Origin: Candidatus Obscuribacterales bacterium
GTDB taxonomy: Bacteria > Cyanobacteriota > Vampirovibrionia > Obscuribacterales > Obscuribacteraceae
Length of the DNA: 64,000 bases
Assembly: GCA_019752635.1 (NCBI GenBank)
Contig: JAIELX010000005.1
Span: forward strand, 62,001 to 126,000
Reading direction: 5' to 3'
Below are positions 1 through 9,126 of the stretch, in pieces. The position numbers and the translations under genes were made by a program. Position 1 is the stretch's first letter. Each line of letters begins with the position of its first letter. The notes beneath the pieces are model-generated. The model ran no database searches. It saw only the letters and a program-made list of their open reading frames with translations, and was not told the DNA's origin.

Positions 1-1012
1 CCAATCTCGCTGATTGTCCCGCCCAGGCCTGCATGCCAACTAGCTGTCCAAGAGAATTCGCCTGTGAACGCATCTCTGCTGTTAGCCCCCGCTGTACAGG
101 ATAAGGTGCAGCTTCTGGAGCCCCGGGGGCGGTGGCGGCTTTCACGTACTCCGTCTCCAGGCTTCTTCCCGCGCGACCGCTGAACACCCTGCTGACCACG
201 GTGTCTTCCGGAGCGGTTGAAGCAAGCGCGCTTGACCACGCCTGCGGAATCTGAGCTTCAGGTGAACGGAGAAATCCTGTGCCGATTTGAACCGCACTCG
301 CGCCTAGAATTAATGCTGCCGCTACGCCACGTCCATCAGCTATGCCACCAGCTGCGATGACGGGGACGTTCACCGCATCGACCACGGCCGACACCAGCGA
401 GCATAAGCCGACCATGCGTTTCTCCGCTTGTTGCGCGTCAAAAGCGCCTCTGTGCCCACCGGCTTCCATTCCTTGCGCCACTATCGCATCTGCGCCCGCT
501 TCCTCCGCCAGCACCGCTTCGCTAACGGTGGTTACCGTCGCAATCCACGCTATGCCCGCGGCTTTCAGTGACTTGACAAAATGGTCGGGAAACAGACCCA
601 TGACGGAGGAAACTACCGGTGGTTGCATAGCAAGAAGCGCTTGACACTGCATCTGAAAATCCGGTGGACGAGTATCGCCGGCTTCTGTCGGCGGCTCCGG
701 TCCGAATTGTGAGAGGAAAAGTCGAAGCCTGTTTTCTTGTTCTGGATTTCTTGTCGGCTCCGGATCCGGCACCCAGAGGTTCATCTGAAAAGGTCCATTC
801 GTGGCTGCTCGAATTGTTTCTGCCCAGTCGTGCATTTGTTCGGGTGTCATCAATACCGCGCCACAAGAACCCAGACCGCCGGCTTGGATTACCGAGATCG
901 ACAGTGGTGGCGCCGGTACGCCTGCCATGGGACCTAGCAGTACAGGGACACGTAGATCAAAACGCTGACAGAACTGTTCAACCTTGCTACTGATTGACCT
1001 GTTTCTACCCAT
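1..1012 (-). CDS. Nitronate monooxygenase / 2-nitropropane dioxygenase family protein (partial, C-terminus off the left edge)
   Basis: The frame opens at an ATG at 1012 and stays open to base 1, giving about 337 residues with the stop outside the window. The family consists of FMN-dependent TIM-barrel enzymes that oxidise alkyl nitronates. Visible hallmarks are the start of the barrel (VPVLLGPMAGVPAPPLS), the segment GMEAGGHRGAF with the His used as catalytic base in the family, and the FMN-phosphate region VIAAGGIADGRGVAAAL followed by GASAVQIGTGFL. The end reads GMQAWAGQSA, which is typical of the extreme C-terminus, so only a few residues should be missing. It is followed downstream by nothing visible; upstream is a same-strand FAD oxidoreductase 49 nt away, so the two may be cotranscribed. 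The family assignment is firm; the physiological substrate is not known. Confidence 0.85.
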   Translation of the reverse strand, partial: MGRNRSISSKVEQFCQRFDLRVPVLLGPMAGVPAPPLSISVIQAGGLGSCGAVLMTPEQMHDWAETIRAATNGPFQMNLWVPDPEPTRNPEQENRLRLFLSQFGPEPPTEAGDTRPPDFQMQCQALLAMQPPVVSSVMGLFPDHFVKSLKAAGIAWIATVTTVSEAVLAEEAGADAIVAQGMEAGGHRGAFDAQQAEKRMVGLCSLVSAVVDAVNVPVIAAGGIADGRGVAAALILGASAVQIGTGFLRSPEAQIPQAWSSALASTAPEDTVVSRVFSGRAGRSLETEYVKAATAPGAPEAAPYPVQRGLTAEMRSQANSLGQLVGMQAWAGQSARL

Positions 1013-1060
1013 TCTGCACTACCCGAGAAACGTGAAAACTTCAAAACTTCGGTTGCTGCC

Positions 1061-2734
1061 TTAACGCGTTCGAGCAGATGCACCTGCTGCCACTACATCT
1101 GCATTCCCGCGTTTCGATTTTGCTAAATCGCGCGCACTTCCCATTATCTTGAAAAACCCCGGTAAGCCGCCCATTAAATGGCTTGCGGTCATGACTCCAC
1201 CCATGAGCGCGCCCATGATTCCTAAGCTCACGACATCGGCGCCGGTCATATAGAGATTCTTGATCGATGTATTCGGATCGAAATTGCGCTTGTTGAATTC
1301 TTCAGTCGTGGATGGATAGCCGTAAATGGCCGCGCTGTGGTGCCCGGTGAAGTCGCGCACTGTCAGCGGCGTTGAGAGTTCGCGATAGGCAATTAGATCT
1401 CCGAAGCCAGGGAACTTGCTCTCCACTACGGCAAGGAGCGTGTCAGATATCTGCTCTTTAAGCGCCTGGTATTCGTCGCCTCGATGCTTCCACTGTGTTT
1501 CGCTCCACTTAGACAAATCGTCCAGTTTCATGAATCCGATAACCTCTGCCGTGTGAGTCTTGGCGGCAGGATCTTTTAGCGACGGGAAAGAGAGAAAGCA
1601 GCCGCCGGATTTTCCACCATTTTGGACCATGGTGTTCGCGAACATATTGTCGTGGTCATAAGATTCGAAAATCCAGTGGTTCTCGCCGTGAAAACCCATG
1701 GATTCGGGATCCGATTTGAGCCCCAAGTAGAGCGTGACCATACTGCAAATATCACCCGCTACCGCGACTGGCATCTGCTGCTGATACGCCGCTGGAACTA
1801 GTTCGCCGAAAGTAATCGCTCGTCCGGCATCTGATATCACCACCGGTGCAAAGAATTGCTTTACTGCTACGTTTTTGCCCTGGTGGATTGAGACCTCGAC
1901 GCCTTTTGCGATCCCGTCCTCTACGATGATGTGCTTGACTGTGTGATTCAAACGACAATCGCCGCCATGTGCCTTGATGAGGGGAAGTGTTGAGTCTGCG
2001 ATCGATTTTGCGCTGCCAACCGGATAGTAAGCGCCACCAAAGTAATGACACACAATAATTGAGTGAAGCGAGAAAGGACTCTTGCTTGGAGGCAAACCGC
2101 AATCGCCCCACTGTGAGGCTAGAAGCGCTTTCAGTTCGGTTGATTTGAATTGCTTATCCAGATAATCTCTTGTCGTTTGGTTCGCCAACGCGCGGGCTGC
2201 GCGATCTCGTTGTTGCATTGCCCATCTAATAGTGGACGGCATCAGTGATTGAATCAACTGTTGTCTAAACCATTCGTTGACTAGTTTTACATCGCGAAAG
2301 TATTGATGGAGAGCCGCTGTTTCTGAGGGAAATCGCTCCAGCAAATCAGTTTTGTACACCACCGGATCCGCGTGAACGGAAAAGTCGAAATCCGGATAGT
2401 GGAATGTATCAAACTTGTCCGGCAAACGAGCCCAATCGAGTTTCTTTTGCGTGATCAAATCGAAGAGCTGGCGACTATCTTCATGCGGCGCCATTCTTCC
2501 GATGTAATGAACACCTACATCCCAGCGAAAACCCTGACGTTCGAAAGTGTGCGTGTAGCCGCCTGCTTTGAAGTGACGCTCCAGAATTAACACGCGTTTG
2601 TTTGCGAGCTGAGCCAACAAGCTGCCGCAGGACAGTGCTCCCATGCCGGAGCCGATGATGATGACGTCGAACTCCTCATCTGTTTCCTTGCTTGCTGAGT
2701 CGTTTTCGGAAACTTTAGAATTCACTGAGTACAC
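1061..2734 (-). CDS. FAD-dependent oxidoreductase of the retinol saturase / carotenoid isomerase (CrtISO-like) type
   Basis: The 557-residue protein starts with a short polar leader and then a classical Rossmann FAD motif, FDVIIIGSGMGALSCGSLLA, at residues 22-41, followed by LILERHFKAGGYTHTFE, the usual second part of the amine-oxidase/phytoene-desaturase fold. The length and the GVHYIG segment fit the retinol-saturase/CrtISO branch, which works on polyene hydrocarbons. The C-terminal part has LYMTGADVVSLGIMGALMGG, the FAD-binding end motif with a membrane-associating hydrophobic stretch. It lies directly upstream of the nitronate monooxygenase on the same strand. No carotenoid synthesis genes are nearby, so the actual substrate (carotenoid, retinoid or another unsaturated lipid) cannot be decided from the window. 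Confidence 0.8.
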   Translation of the reverse strand: MYSVNSKVSENDSASKETDEEFDVIIIGSGMGALSCGSLLAQLANKRVLILERHFKAGGYTHTFERQGFRWDVGVHYIGRMAPHEDSRQLFDLITQKKLDWARLPDKFDTFHYPDFDFSVHADPVVYKTDLLERFPSETAALHQYFRDVKLVNEWFRQQLIQSLMPSTIRWAMQQRDRAARALANQTTRDYLDKQFKSTELKALLASQWGDCGLPPSKSPFSLHSIIVCHYFGGAYYPVGSAKSIADSTLPLIKAHGGDCRLNHTVKHIIVEDGIAKGVEVSIHQGKNVAVKQFFAPVVISDAGRAITFGELVPAAYQQQMPVAVAGDICSMVTLYLGLKSDPESMGFHGENHWIFESYDHDNMFANTMVQNGGKSGGCFLSFPSLKDPAAKTHTAEVIGFMKLDDLSKWSETQWKHRGDEYQALKEQISDTLLAVVESKFPGFGDLIAYRELSTPLTVRDFTGHHSAAIYGYPSTTEEFNKRNFDPNTSIKNLYMTGADVVSLGIMGALMGGVMTASHLMGGLPGFFKIMGSARDLAKSKRGNADVVAAGASARTR

Positions 2735-2908
2735 CTGCTTCTCTTATTACGTCCGGCGATATTGGGTCTGGCTGGAGTGCCATTGTACACGAGTTGCCCC
2801 TTGAGTTCGCATTCTGCGCTAATTACAGGCTGCGGGCTCAAGAAGTTTTGTGAGGAACTGGAATCGTCGACTGGTAGAATAGTGCTTTAAGGTTGAGGCT
2901 TTGAAGAT

Positions 2909-3805
2909 TTGCAAGAGGATTGTTCATTGAGCGAGCCGGATAAAACAATTCACTGCAGTAAACACGGACAAAGGGTGGCTACTTTTGTGTGCCACCACTT
3001 AGCACACAGTGCTAATCGAGGTTTCAACATTGGTATCAATCCGGAGTATGCGGACGATCCTTTTCCCGACGCCTGGTGCGATGAATGCGAACAGAAATTC
3101 GAGGAAGCCGGTGGTGAGTGGAACGATGAAGCGGAAGAGTTCGCCGATATCCGTTTGATTTGTTGCGATTGTTATGTTGCTGCGCGTTTGCGCAATCAGG
3201 AAGAAGAGCTTCGTCGCAGATTTACGACAACTTCGCTTCAAGATATCGTTGCGAGCCACAAAGAAGCTCCGCGAACATTTTCTATTCCTCGATCTGATGA
3301 GCGAGTCAACCTTCCGCCAGGACAGCTGGTTAAGCTGGTTTTCGAAATCGCCGAGACTGAGCCCGGACTGCCAGGCGCCGAGCGCATGTGGGTTGAAGTA
3401 AAGGAACGCCGTGCTGATGGAAACTACGTCGGTGAGTTACATAATCAACCGTACTTTATTTCCAACGTTGGCGAAGGAACCGAAGTTATCTTCGGTCCTG
3501 AGCATGTCGCAGCGCTCTATGTCAAAAAGGATGATGGTCCGTGGCTCGATGAAAGTCTGGAGGTAAGCTGTTCTGAGAAGATTATCTCAGACGACCTGTG
3601 GCCCTGTCTTGCAGAAAGAGCGTCCGGTAGTCCCACCCATACGGGATGGCGCATCTATGCAAGTGACATGAACGAGACGCTCGTTTCCATACCAGCGCAA
3701 CAGGTTCTCGATCAGTTCCCTGTGCTGGATTCCGTTCTGGGCGAGGATGTCGGCAGTAGTTGGAAGTGGGACGAGGCGGAGCTGGAGTACAAGCGTACAA
3801 CGTGA
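2909..3805 (+). CDS. Cysteine-rich N-terminal domain fused to DUF2314/DUF2185-like region, function unknown
   Basis: The 298-residue soluble protein has a TTG start; another TTG lies four codons further in. Residues 15-95 hold a set of Cys/His pairs (HCSKHGQ, CHH, WCDECEQ, ICCDCYVAARL) that look like a zinc-binding module. The middle (about residues 130-200) contains MWVEVKERRADGNYVGEL and QPYFISNVGEGTEVIF, which resembles the DUF2314-type beta fold. The last part contains HTGWRIYASDMNETL, resembling the SGWRxxSGDE signature of DUF2185 (Imm33, an immunity-protein family). These similarities are from memory and moderate. No signal peptide is seen. It stands alone between divergent neighbours, so context gives no function. 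An immunity or stress role is only a guess. Confidence 0.7.
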   Translation: MQEDCSLSEPDKTIHCSKHGQRVATFVCHHLAHSANRGFNIGINPEYADDPFPDAWCDECEQKFEEAGGEWNDEAEEFADIRLICCDCYVAARLRNQEEELRRRFTTTSLQDIVASHKEAPRTFSIPRSDERVNLPPGQLVKLVFEIAETEPGLPGAERMWVEVKERRADGNYVGELHNQPYFISNVGEGTEVIFGPEHVAALYVKKDDGPWLDESLEVSCSEKIISDDLWPCLAERASGSPTHTGWRIYASDMNETLVSIPAQQVLDQFPVLDSVLGEDVGSSWKWDEAELEYKRTT

Positions 3806-3935
3806 GGGGGGGCTATGTTACTTTCCCGAGCTGAGTGTATTACCCGCGTATTACTTGCGCTGACACGAAAATGAGCGATGATTGTCACATGAATGGGGCT
3901 TCGCTGCGATTAACATCGCGGGAGAAGATACAGGA

Positions 3936-5453
3936 ATGACAACCACTCAAACGAATTCGGTCAAACCAATCTCGCCGCGGGCACCAGCGAAGCTCCGGAC
4001 GACCCTAGGGCTTGCTGTTGCCGGATTGATCGTGCCGTTGGCATCAGTGCTTGCGTTCCGCACAATGACGTATCAATCGCCGGACGTCAAGTCTGACATA
4101 GCACTTGCTTCGGCGCCTGCTATCAATGTTGAGTCGGCCGCACGACACTTGGGTGAGGCCGTGCGGATTCGAACGGTTTCTCATGAAAACGCCGCGGACA
4201 ATGATTCAAAACAGTGGGATGCATTGCATGTCTGGCTGAAAAAGACCTACCCCGCAGCGCACAACGCGATGAATCTTGAAGTTGTCGCAGATCGCACGCT
4301 TGTCTATTGCTGGAAGGGCACGGATTCGAGGCTGGCGCCGATCATATTGATGGCACACCAGGACGTGGTGCCGATTACGCCGGGAACTGAAACCGAATGG
4401 AAACACGCACCATTTTCCGGCGAGGTAGCCGACGGAGCTGTTTGGGGGCGCGGTTCAATTGATGACAAAGGGTCCCTGATTGCAATCTTCGAAGCAATTG
4501 AAACGCTGATTTCGGGGGGATTTACTCCGAAGCGGACGATTTATCTGGTATCAGGACACGACGAAGAAGTCGGAGGGCAAGGTGCGCGCGCAGCGGCGGC
4601 CTATTTGAAGCGCAACAATGTTCTTGCCGAGTTTGTCCTGGACGAGGGCATGCAGATAATTAGCGATCACCCGATTACGAAAGCGCCGGTGGCGCTGATT
4701 GGTATTGCAGAGAAGGGGTTCGCTACATTAGAGATTACAGCAAAAACCGCGGGAGGGCACACGTCTATGCCTCCGAAGGAAAATGCGGTGGTGAATTTGG
4801 GCAACGCCGTTGAAGCGATCTACAACGATCCTTATCCGCTGGATTATGCCGGCCCCACTGCCGACATGCTACGAGCCATAGCTCCCCATGCGGGGCTAGC
4901 TACGAAAATGGCGATAGCTAACGACTGGCTCTTTGCACCGCTTTTGGTATCAGAAATCGCTGCAACTCCTGCGGGAGCAGCGATGATTCATACCACTATT
5001 GCGCCGACGATGCTGGAAGGTTCGCCCAAGGAAAATGTACTGCCCGCCAAGGCAAAAGCGTGGATAAACTACAGAATCGCACCCGGCGATACATCTGAAT
5101 CGATCATGAAAAAGTCTCAGCGAGCGGTGGGAACCCTTCCAGTTACACTCCGTTGGAACCGAACTCCTGACGAACCGTCCTCCGTGTCTTCAACCAAATC
5201 ACGAGCATGGCAGATCCTGTCTCTGCTCGCGGCTGACATCAGCCGTGCGCCTGTAGCTCCTGCTCTGTTCATAGGCGGCAGTGACAGCCGCTATTTGCAA
5301 GACGTCGCAAAGGACACGTATCGTTTTCAGGCAATCACTTCTTCGCTCAACGAACTGGACATGATCCACGGCACGAATGAACACCTGAGCCTGGATAATC
5401 TCAAACAGATCACAACTTTCTATGCCCGACTAATTGCCACTGCTGCTAACTGA
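3936..5453 (+). CDS. M20 family zinc metallopeptidase (carboxypeptidase S-like), membrane-anchored or exported
   Basis: Binuclear zinc exopeptidases of this family remove C-terminal residues from small peptides or hydrolyse N-acyl amino acids. I chose the ATG at 3936 because GGAGAAG sits 8 nt ahead of it; a longer TTG form would begin at 3882. The 505-residue protein has an N-terminal hydrophobic segment (about residues 20-40, LAVAGLIVPLASVLAF), so it probably acts outside the membrane. Metal and catalytic motifs are all present: LMAHQDVVP, GRGSIDDKG, GHDEEVGGQG and the dimerisation-domain GGHTSMPP. The C-terminal HGTNEHLSL provides the last metal ligand. Length matches the carboxypeptidase S / PM20D1 branch. 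The gene stops 13 nt before the end of the convergent S41 protease gene. Confidence 0.88.
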   Translation: MTTTQTNSVKPISPRAPAKLRTTLGLAVAGLIVPLASVLAFRTMTYQSPDVKSDIALASAPAINVESAARHLGEAVRIRTVSHENAADNDSKQWDALHVWLKKTYPAAHNAMNLEVVADRTLVYCWKGTDSRLAPIILMAHQDVVPITPGTETEWKHAPFSGEVADGAVWGRGSIDDKGSLIAIFEAIETLISGGFTPKRTIYLVSGHDEEVGGQGARAAAAYLKRNNVLAEFVLDEGMQIISDHPITKAPVALIGIAEKGFATLEITAKTAGGHTSMPPKENAVVNLGNAVEAIYNDPYPLDYAGPTADMLRAIAPHAGLATKMAIANDWLFAPLLVSEIAATPAGAAMIHTTIAPTMLEGSPKENVLPAKAKAWINYRIAPGDTSESIMKKSQRAVGTLPVTLRWNRTPDEPSSVSSTKSRAWQILSLLAADISRAPVAPALFIGGSDSRYLQDVAKDTYRFQAITSSLNELDMIHGTNEHLSLDNLKQITTFYARLIATAAN

Positions 5454-5466
5454 CTCGCGTTTCCCG

Positions 5467-6861
5467 TTACTTCGCCGGTGCTACCGGTGGTGTTGCCGGT
5501 GGGGTGACCGCTGCGGCACTGGCGGACGTTGTGCTGCTGGTCGTCGGAGCTGTCACAACGGGTTTGCCGGTGAGTACTTCAATTGCTTTGTTCAGTTGAA
5601 TGTCTTTACCATCGGTTGGTGCGTGCTTGAAGTTCGTGAAACTGGGATCGATCCACCAGGGACCCTTCCCTGCTTTAAAATCGTCGTCCGAAACAAGAAC
5701 CTCGAAGTCCGGCTTGATGCCTTTCTTGTGAATGTCCTCGTCCGTCGGCGTGACGTACTTTGCAATTGTAATGTTCATTCCGGAGCCATCTTCAAGCTTT
5801 TGGATTGCTTGCACCAACCCCTTGCCGAACGTTGTCTGCCCGACTATCTTTGCGCGACCGTTGTCGCGCATCGCTGCGCTGAAGATTTCGCTGGCGCTGG
5901 CGCTTCCGCCATTGACCAGCAGCACCAGCGGCTGGTGCACGGTCTGTCTGCCTGATGCGACTTGCGATGCTTTCTGACCATCGGCGTCAATAGTGCTTAC
6001 AATCACGCCTGATGGTAAGAATTGATTAGATATGTCGATAGCGTTAGCGAGCAGTCCCCCGGGATTGTTGCGCAGATCGATTATCAATCCGTCTGTTTTC
6101 GACAGTTCGTTTAGCGCATTGTTCATTTCATCCGTTGCTTTCTGTGAAATGAAACTATCAAGTCGAATATAGCCAATGTTGTCTTTTAGCGTGACTGCTT
6201 TTGTCACCGCCTTAATTGGCACCTCTGCCCGCACCAGGTTAAGCGTGATTGGTTTTGCCTGTCTCAATAAAGTCAGCGACACTTTCGAACCCAAAGGTCC
6301 ACGTATTTGCTTAACTACTTCGTCCAGCGCCTGACCTTTGATCGACTTTCCATCAACTTCGGACACTTCGTCGCCGGGACTGACACCGGCGCGGTATGCG
6401 GGAGTATCCTCGAGCGGCGTGATCACGACGACCTTATGCTCTTTGTTCATTCCGAGCTGCATGCCAACGCCATAGAGCTTGGCGTTAATTTGTGTCTTCT
6501 CTTCGTCAAATGCTTCTTTACTGAGAAATCGAGTATATGGATCGCCCAGGCTCGCCAGCATCGTTTCGATCGCCTTGTGCGAATCGTCCATGGTTTTTAG
6601 TTTCCCCTGGTATCGATCTTTCCATCGTGACCAGTCTTGTCCGTTGAAAGTTCTATCAACGTAGCCGTCACGTATCTTGGCGTAGGCAGATTCAAACAAC
6701 GCAGCAGGTGAGATGCTCAGACTTTGAGCAGCCGCTACACGAGCTGTTTGCTCTTGCGGGGCGAACGGCACTAAGTCGCCTGTATTCGCAAGGAACGAAG
6801 CCAGACAGAACGCAATGGCAACCGAAAGTGTGGTAGCAATGCGCTTAGTTTCAATCATCAT
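5467..6861 (-). CDS. ctpA: C-terminal processing protease, S41 family (CtpA-like)
   Basis: The 464-residue protein starts with a basic N-terminus and a hydrophobic stretch (about residues 10-28), as expected for a signal peptide or anchor. It then has the S41 cap region, a PDZ domain (about residues 130-210; YGVGMQLG, AYRAGVSPGDEVSEVDG) and the protease core. The serine of the Ser-Lys dyad lies in GGSASASEIFSAA and the lysine in TFGKGLVQ. These enzymes trim C-termini of exported or membrane proteins. The tail after about residue 430 is Thr/Ala/Pro-rich (TTSSTTSASAAAVTPPATPP) and low in complexity, possibly a wall or membrane linker. It is convergent with the M20 peptidase, with only 13 nt between stops. 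Confidence 0.92.
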   Translation of the reverse strand: MMIETKRIATTLSVAIAFCLASFLANTGDLVPFAPQEQTARVAAAQSLSISPAALFESAYAKIRDGYVDRTFNGQDWSRWKDRYQGKLKTMDDSHKAIETMLASLGDPYTRFLSKEAFDEEKTQINAKLYGVGMQLGMNKEHKVVVITPLEDTPAYRAGVSPGDEVSEVDGKSIKGQALDEVVKQIRGPLGSKVSLTLLRQAKPITLNLVRAEVPIKAVTKAVTLKDNIGYIRLDSFISQKATDEMNNALNELSKTDGLIIDLRNNPGGLLANAIDISNQFLPSGVIVSTIDADGQKASQVASGRQTVHQPLVLLVNGGSASASEIFSAAMRDNGRAKIVGQTTFGKGLVQAIQKLEDGSGMNITIAKYVTPTDEDIHKKGIKPDFEVLVSDDDFKAGKGPWWIDPSFTNFKHAPTDGKDIQLNKAIEVLTGKPVVTAPTTSSTTSASAAAVTPPATPPVAPAK

Positions 6862-7219
6862 ATCCCCCGACCCGGCACTCGACTATCTCGCGGCGATGTC
6901 CTACCTGTTCATTCTCTTCAACTGAAAATGCTCTGCAACACGTTGGTATTGCGATGGTGCAACAAGTAAAAGACAGTTAAGGGCATTTTAGCATGGGGGC
7001 TACTGTCCATTCGCCAAAACATGAGCTGTATTCGCGATCAGTTGCGAATACAGCTCACGCTGCCTGGTAATTGTTGGAGCCCTTTCTTTTGTTCTGACTA
7101 CCTCCGTGGTAGGGAAATTGTGCTAATTCTCTCCAAACGAGTTCTCCGGACCCTCGTCGCGAACACATCGCTGTAAGCGGCGAAAGGACCAAAGTTCAAA
7201 AAAGTCTATCTCAATGTTT
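6862..7219. other. Intergenic region between MshEN protein gene and ctpA
   Basis: This stretch holds no convincing reading frame. Its only clear structure is the long perfect inverted repeat at 7022-7057, listed separately. The part nearest ctpA should contain the ctpA promoter on the minus strand, but I could not pick a clear -35/-10 pair. A minor 5-bp hairpin (CTACC/GGTAG) lies near 7098-7112. Confidence 0.6.
7022..7057. terminator. 14-bp perfect inverted repeat, probable transcription terminator for the upstream minus-strand gene
   Basis: TGAGCTGTATTCGC at 7022-7035 is the exact reverse complement of 7044-7057, with an 8-nt loop. On the minus strand the stem is followed by ATGTTTTGG, which is a weak U-tract. 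It lies about 160 nt past the stop of the minus-strand gene at 7220-7921. A terminator is the simplest reading, but the poor U-tract and unusually long perfect stem also fit a protein-binding operator. Confidence 0.5.
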
Positions 7220-7921
7220 TCAGCAGGGAGCGGCGCTGCGCAGGTTCTGAGAATTCAACCGGGGAGTATGCGGCACCACTCGAGCAGTGACTTTCGGCTG
7301 TGCTGCGCACTTGTTCTGAGTGGCGGTCGTGAGCTCCTTAAGGAGTTCCGGTTTGAGCCATCCTCTTCGACAAATTGCATGCTCCAGCGAACATCCCACA
7401 GTTTCACAATCTAGCTGCACTATCTCTAGTTCCTCTGCAGAAATCAATCCTAAGTCGAGGAGCTGTCGGGTAAATCTCTCCTTTGCCGTAGGATCGAGCT
7501 TCAATAGGTCCTGGATGCGCAGATAGAATGCTAATTCGTCCCATGTGATCAAGTTCCAGTGAACAAACAAGCGCCCGATTGGAATTGGCTGCTTGCTGCT
7601 CCGTTGTACTTCCAGCGCCGCCTCAAGCTGGTTGTTGTCGATGATTCCCGCTTCAATCAGCAATTCGCCTATCTTCGGAACCGCCGACGTCGGCTGTTCT
7701 GAAGATGTGCAAACGCCGGTGTCCCTTTTGCTGTCAATTTTTTTTGTCGACTCATAAGCGACACTCAATCGCTCTCTGGCCTTGCTGAGACGATCTTCGT
7801 ACTTCGGATTGTTGGCATCGAGCGCAAAAAGCGCCGCCATCAAGCGTTGATACTGTAACTTCATTTCTCGGGGGCTCGCGTCTTCGTCGATACCCATCAA
7901 TAGATGCAAGTGTTTCCTCAT
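7220..7921 (-). CDS. J-domain-like (HPD-less) plus MshEN/GspE-N domain protein
   Basis: I take the ATG at 7921 (GGGG about 8 nt upstream) over a TTG at 7957, giving 233 residues. The first 60 residues look like a J-domain helical hairpin (LLMGIDEDASPREMKLQYQR, then a YEDRLSKARERLSVAYE helix), but the invariant HPD tripeptide is replaced by LDA. Residues 80-145 (KIGELLIEAGIIDNNQLEAA, PIGRLFVHWNLIT, ELAFYLRIQ) form an MshEN-type domain, the module at the N-terminus of type II/IV secretion ATPases that in MshE binds cyclic-di-GMP. A second, weaker MshEN-like repeat seems to follow (LLDLGLISAEELEIVQLDCE). No ATPase domain is present. It could be a regulatory adaptor for a pilus or secretion system; this is inference. 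Confidence 0.72.
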   Translation of the reverse strand: MRKHLHLLMGIDEDASPREMKLQYQRLMAALFALDANNPKYEDRLSKARERLSVAYESTKKIDSKRDTGVCTSSEQPTSAVPKIGELLIEAGIIDNNQLEAALEVQRSSKQPIPIGRLFVHWNLITWDELAFYLRIQDLLKLDPTAKERFTRQLLDLGLISAEELEIVQLDCETVGCSLEHAICRRGWLKPELLKELTTATQNKCAAQPKVTARVVPHTPRLNSQNLRSAAPC

Positions 7922-8094
7922 CAGAACAACCCCGCGACACACCACAAATTCATTCAACCAGCATCTGTTCCAACAGATCCATTGGAGTGCTAATGTTCAT
8001 GCGGGTTTGCGCGTGGAGAGACCGCTGACGGGTTGTACCCGGCAGACGTGTAAGGGTTTTCCCGGCAAGCGTTCGCTAGCAGTTGCAGCGCTCC

Positions 8095-9111
8095 TTATGT
8101 GTTCCCGGCGCTTGCTGTGGACGCTGGTGGCACGGTCGGTTTCAAGTGCGGGTTGCGAACCACGAGCACCGAGCATGGTGCGTGCATTGCTGTGGCTTTG
8201 GATACGCTGCCCAGAACAAACTCAACGAATCCGCGTCTGCCGTGAGAGCCCATGACGATGAGATCCGCCGGCCATTCTCTGGCATAGCCGAGGAGTCGGT
8301 CCTTCGCGTAGCCCTCAACCATTTCTGCGGTTACTTCTGCACTGGGGAATGCTTCTTTCAAGCGAGCAACGGCACTGTCCAAAATTAGTGAGGCGCTTTC
8401 TCTTTCAGCTTCTACTGTCTTGCGCACAAGTTCGGCGAACTCTTCGTTGCCGCTTCCTTCCCACGGACCGAGCCCGGAATAAGCTTGAAACGGTAGTGGC
8501 TCAATTGCGGTGATCACTTTGAAGCGCGCGTTCTCCGGCCACTTCCGTCCCAGCACTTCCGACATTACATCGGCCGACCCGTGCGAGTCATCTAGCGTAA
8601 TCAAGTATTTGTCTTCTTCAATCGGTTCCTGCTTCTCGATTTCAGAGACCATTGCGGACGTTGTTGTCGCTCTCAGAATTTCCACCGGGCATGGTGCGTG
8701 TGAGAGTACATACTCTGGAACGCTGCCGAAAAGAAATTCGCCGCTGCTGTTGCGCCCGTGTGCTCCAAGCACGATAGTATCCGCGTCCCAAGTCTTTGCT
8801 TCGTGGACTATCTTTTCACCGGGATGTCCTGCAACTAGATTCGAGCTTACGTTTGCCGCGCCGAATTTTGCCGCCAGGCGCGAAACGTATTTGTTGAGGA
8901 CTTGCTTTGTGTCTTCTTCCAGCTGCGCATGAGCTTTGCGCGCTACTTGATCAACGCCCGGCACACCGACGAGGCGTCCCAGGAGATCGTGCAGCGGTCC
9001 TATGACGGCGACGACGCGTACTTCAGTACCTTCTGCCCAGGGGCGGTATAACACCACTTCCAGGGCAGCGTCCGCGGTGGGATAGCCATCCGTGCACAGA
9101 AGAACCTTCAT
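8095..9111 (-). CDS. Tandem universal stress protein (two UspA domains)
   Basis: The 338-residue cytoplasmic protein has two Usp domains, roughly residues 1-150 and 165-325. Each ends with an ATP-binding-type loop: VVLGAHGRNSSGEFLFGSV in the first and IVMGSHGRRGFVEFVLGSV in the second, matching the G-2x-G-9x-G(S/T) pattern of nucleotide-binding UspA proteins. These proteins help cells survive starvation and stress by poorly defined means. The start is well supported by AAGGAGGA placed 6 nt upstream on the minus strand. A small perfect hairpin (9127-9142) lies immediately upstream of this ribosome-binding site. metG ends 66 nt upstream on the same strand. Confidence 0.93.
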   Translation of the reverse strand: MKVLLCTDGYPTADAALEVVLYRPWAEGTEVRVVAVIGPLHDLLGRLVGVPGVDQVARKAHAQLEEDTKQVLNKYVSRLAAKFGAANVSSNLVAGHPGEKIVHEAKTWDADTIVLGAHGRNSSGEFLFGSVPEYVLSHAPCPVEILRATTTSAMVSEIEKQEPIEEDKYLITLDDSHGSADVMSEVLGRKWPENARFKVITAIEPLPFQAYSGLGPWEGSGNEEFAELVRKTVEAERESASLILDSAVARLKEAFPSAEVTAEMVEGYAKDRLLGYAREWPADLIVMGSHGRRGFVEFVLGSVSKATAMHAPCSVLVVRNPHLKPTVPPASTASAGNT

Positions 9112-9126
9112 TACTTTTCCTCCTTA

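Noticed and set aside
664..993. Plus-strand frame of 109 residues at the left edge
   Set aside because: It is the complement of the well-supported nitronate monooxygenase frame on the minus strand.
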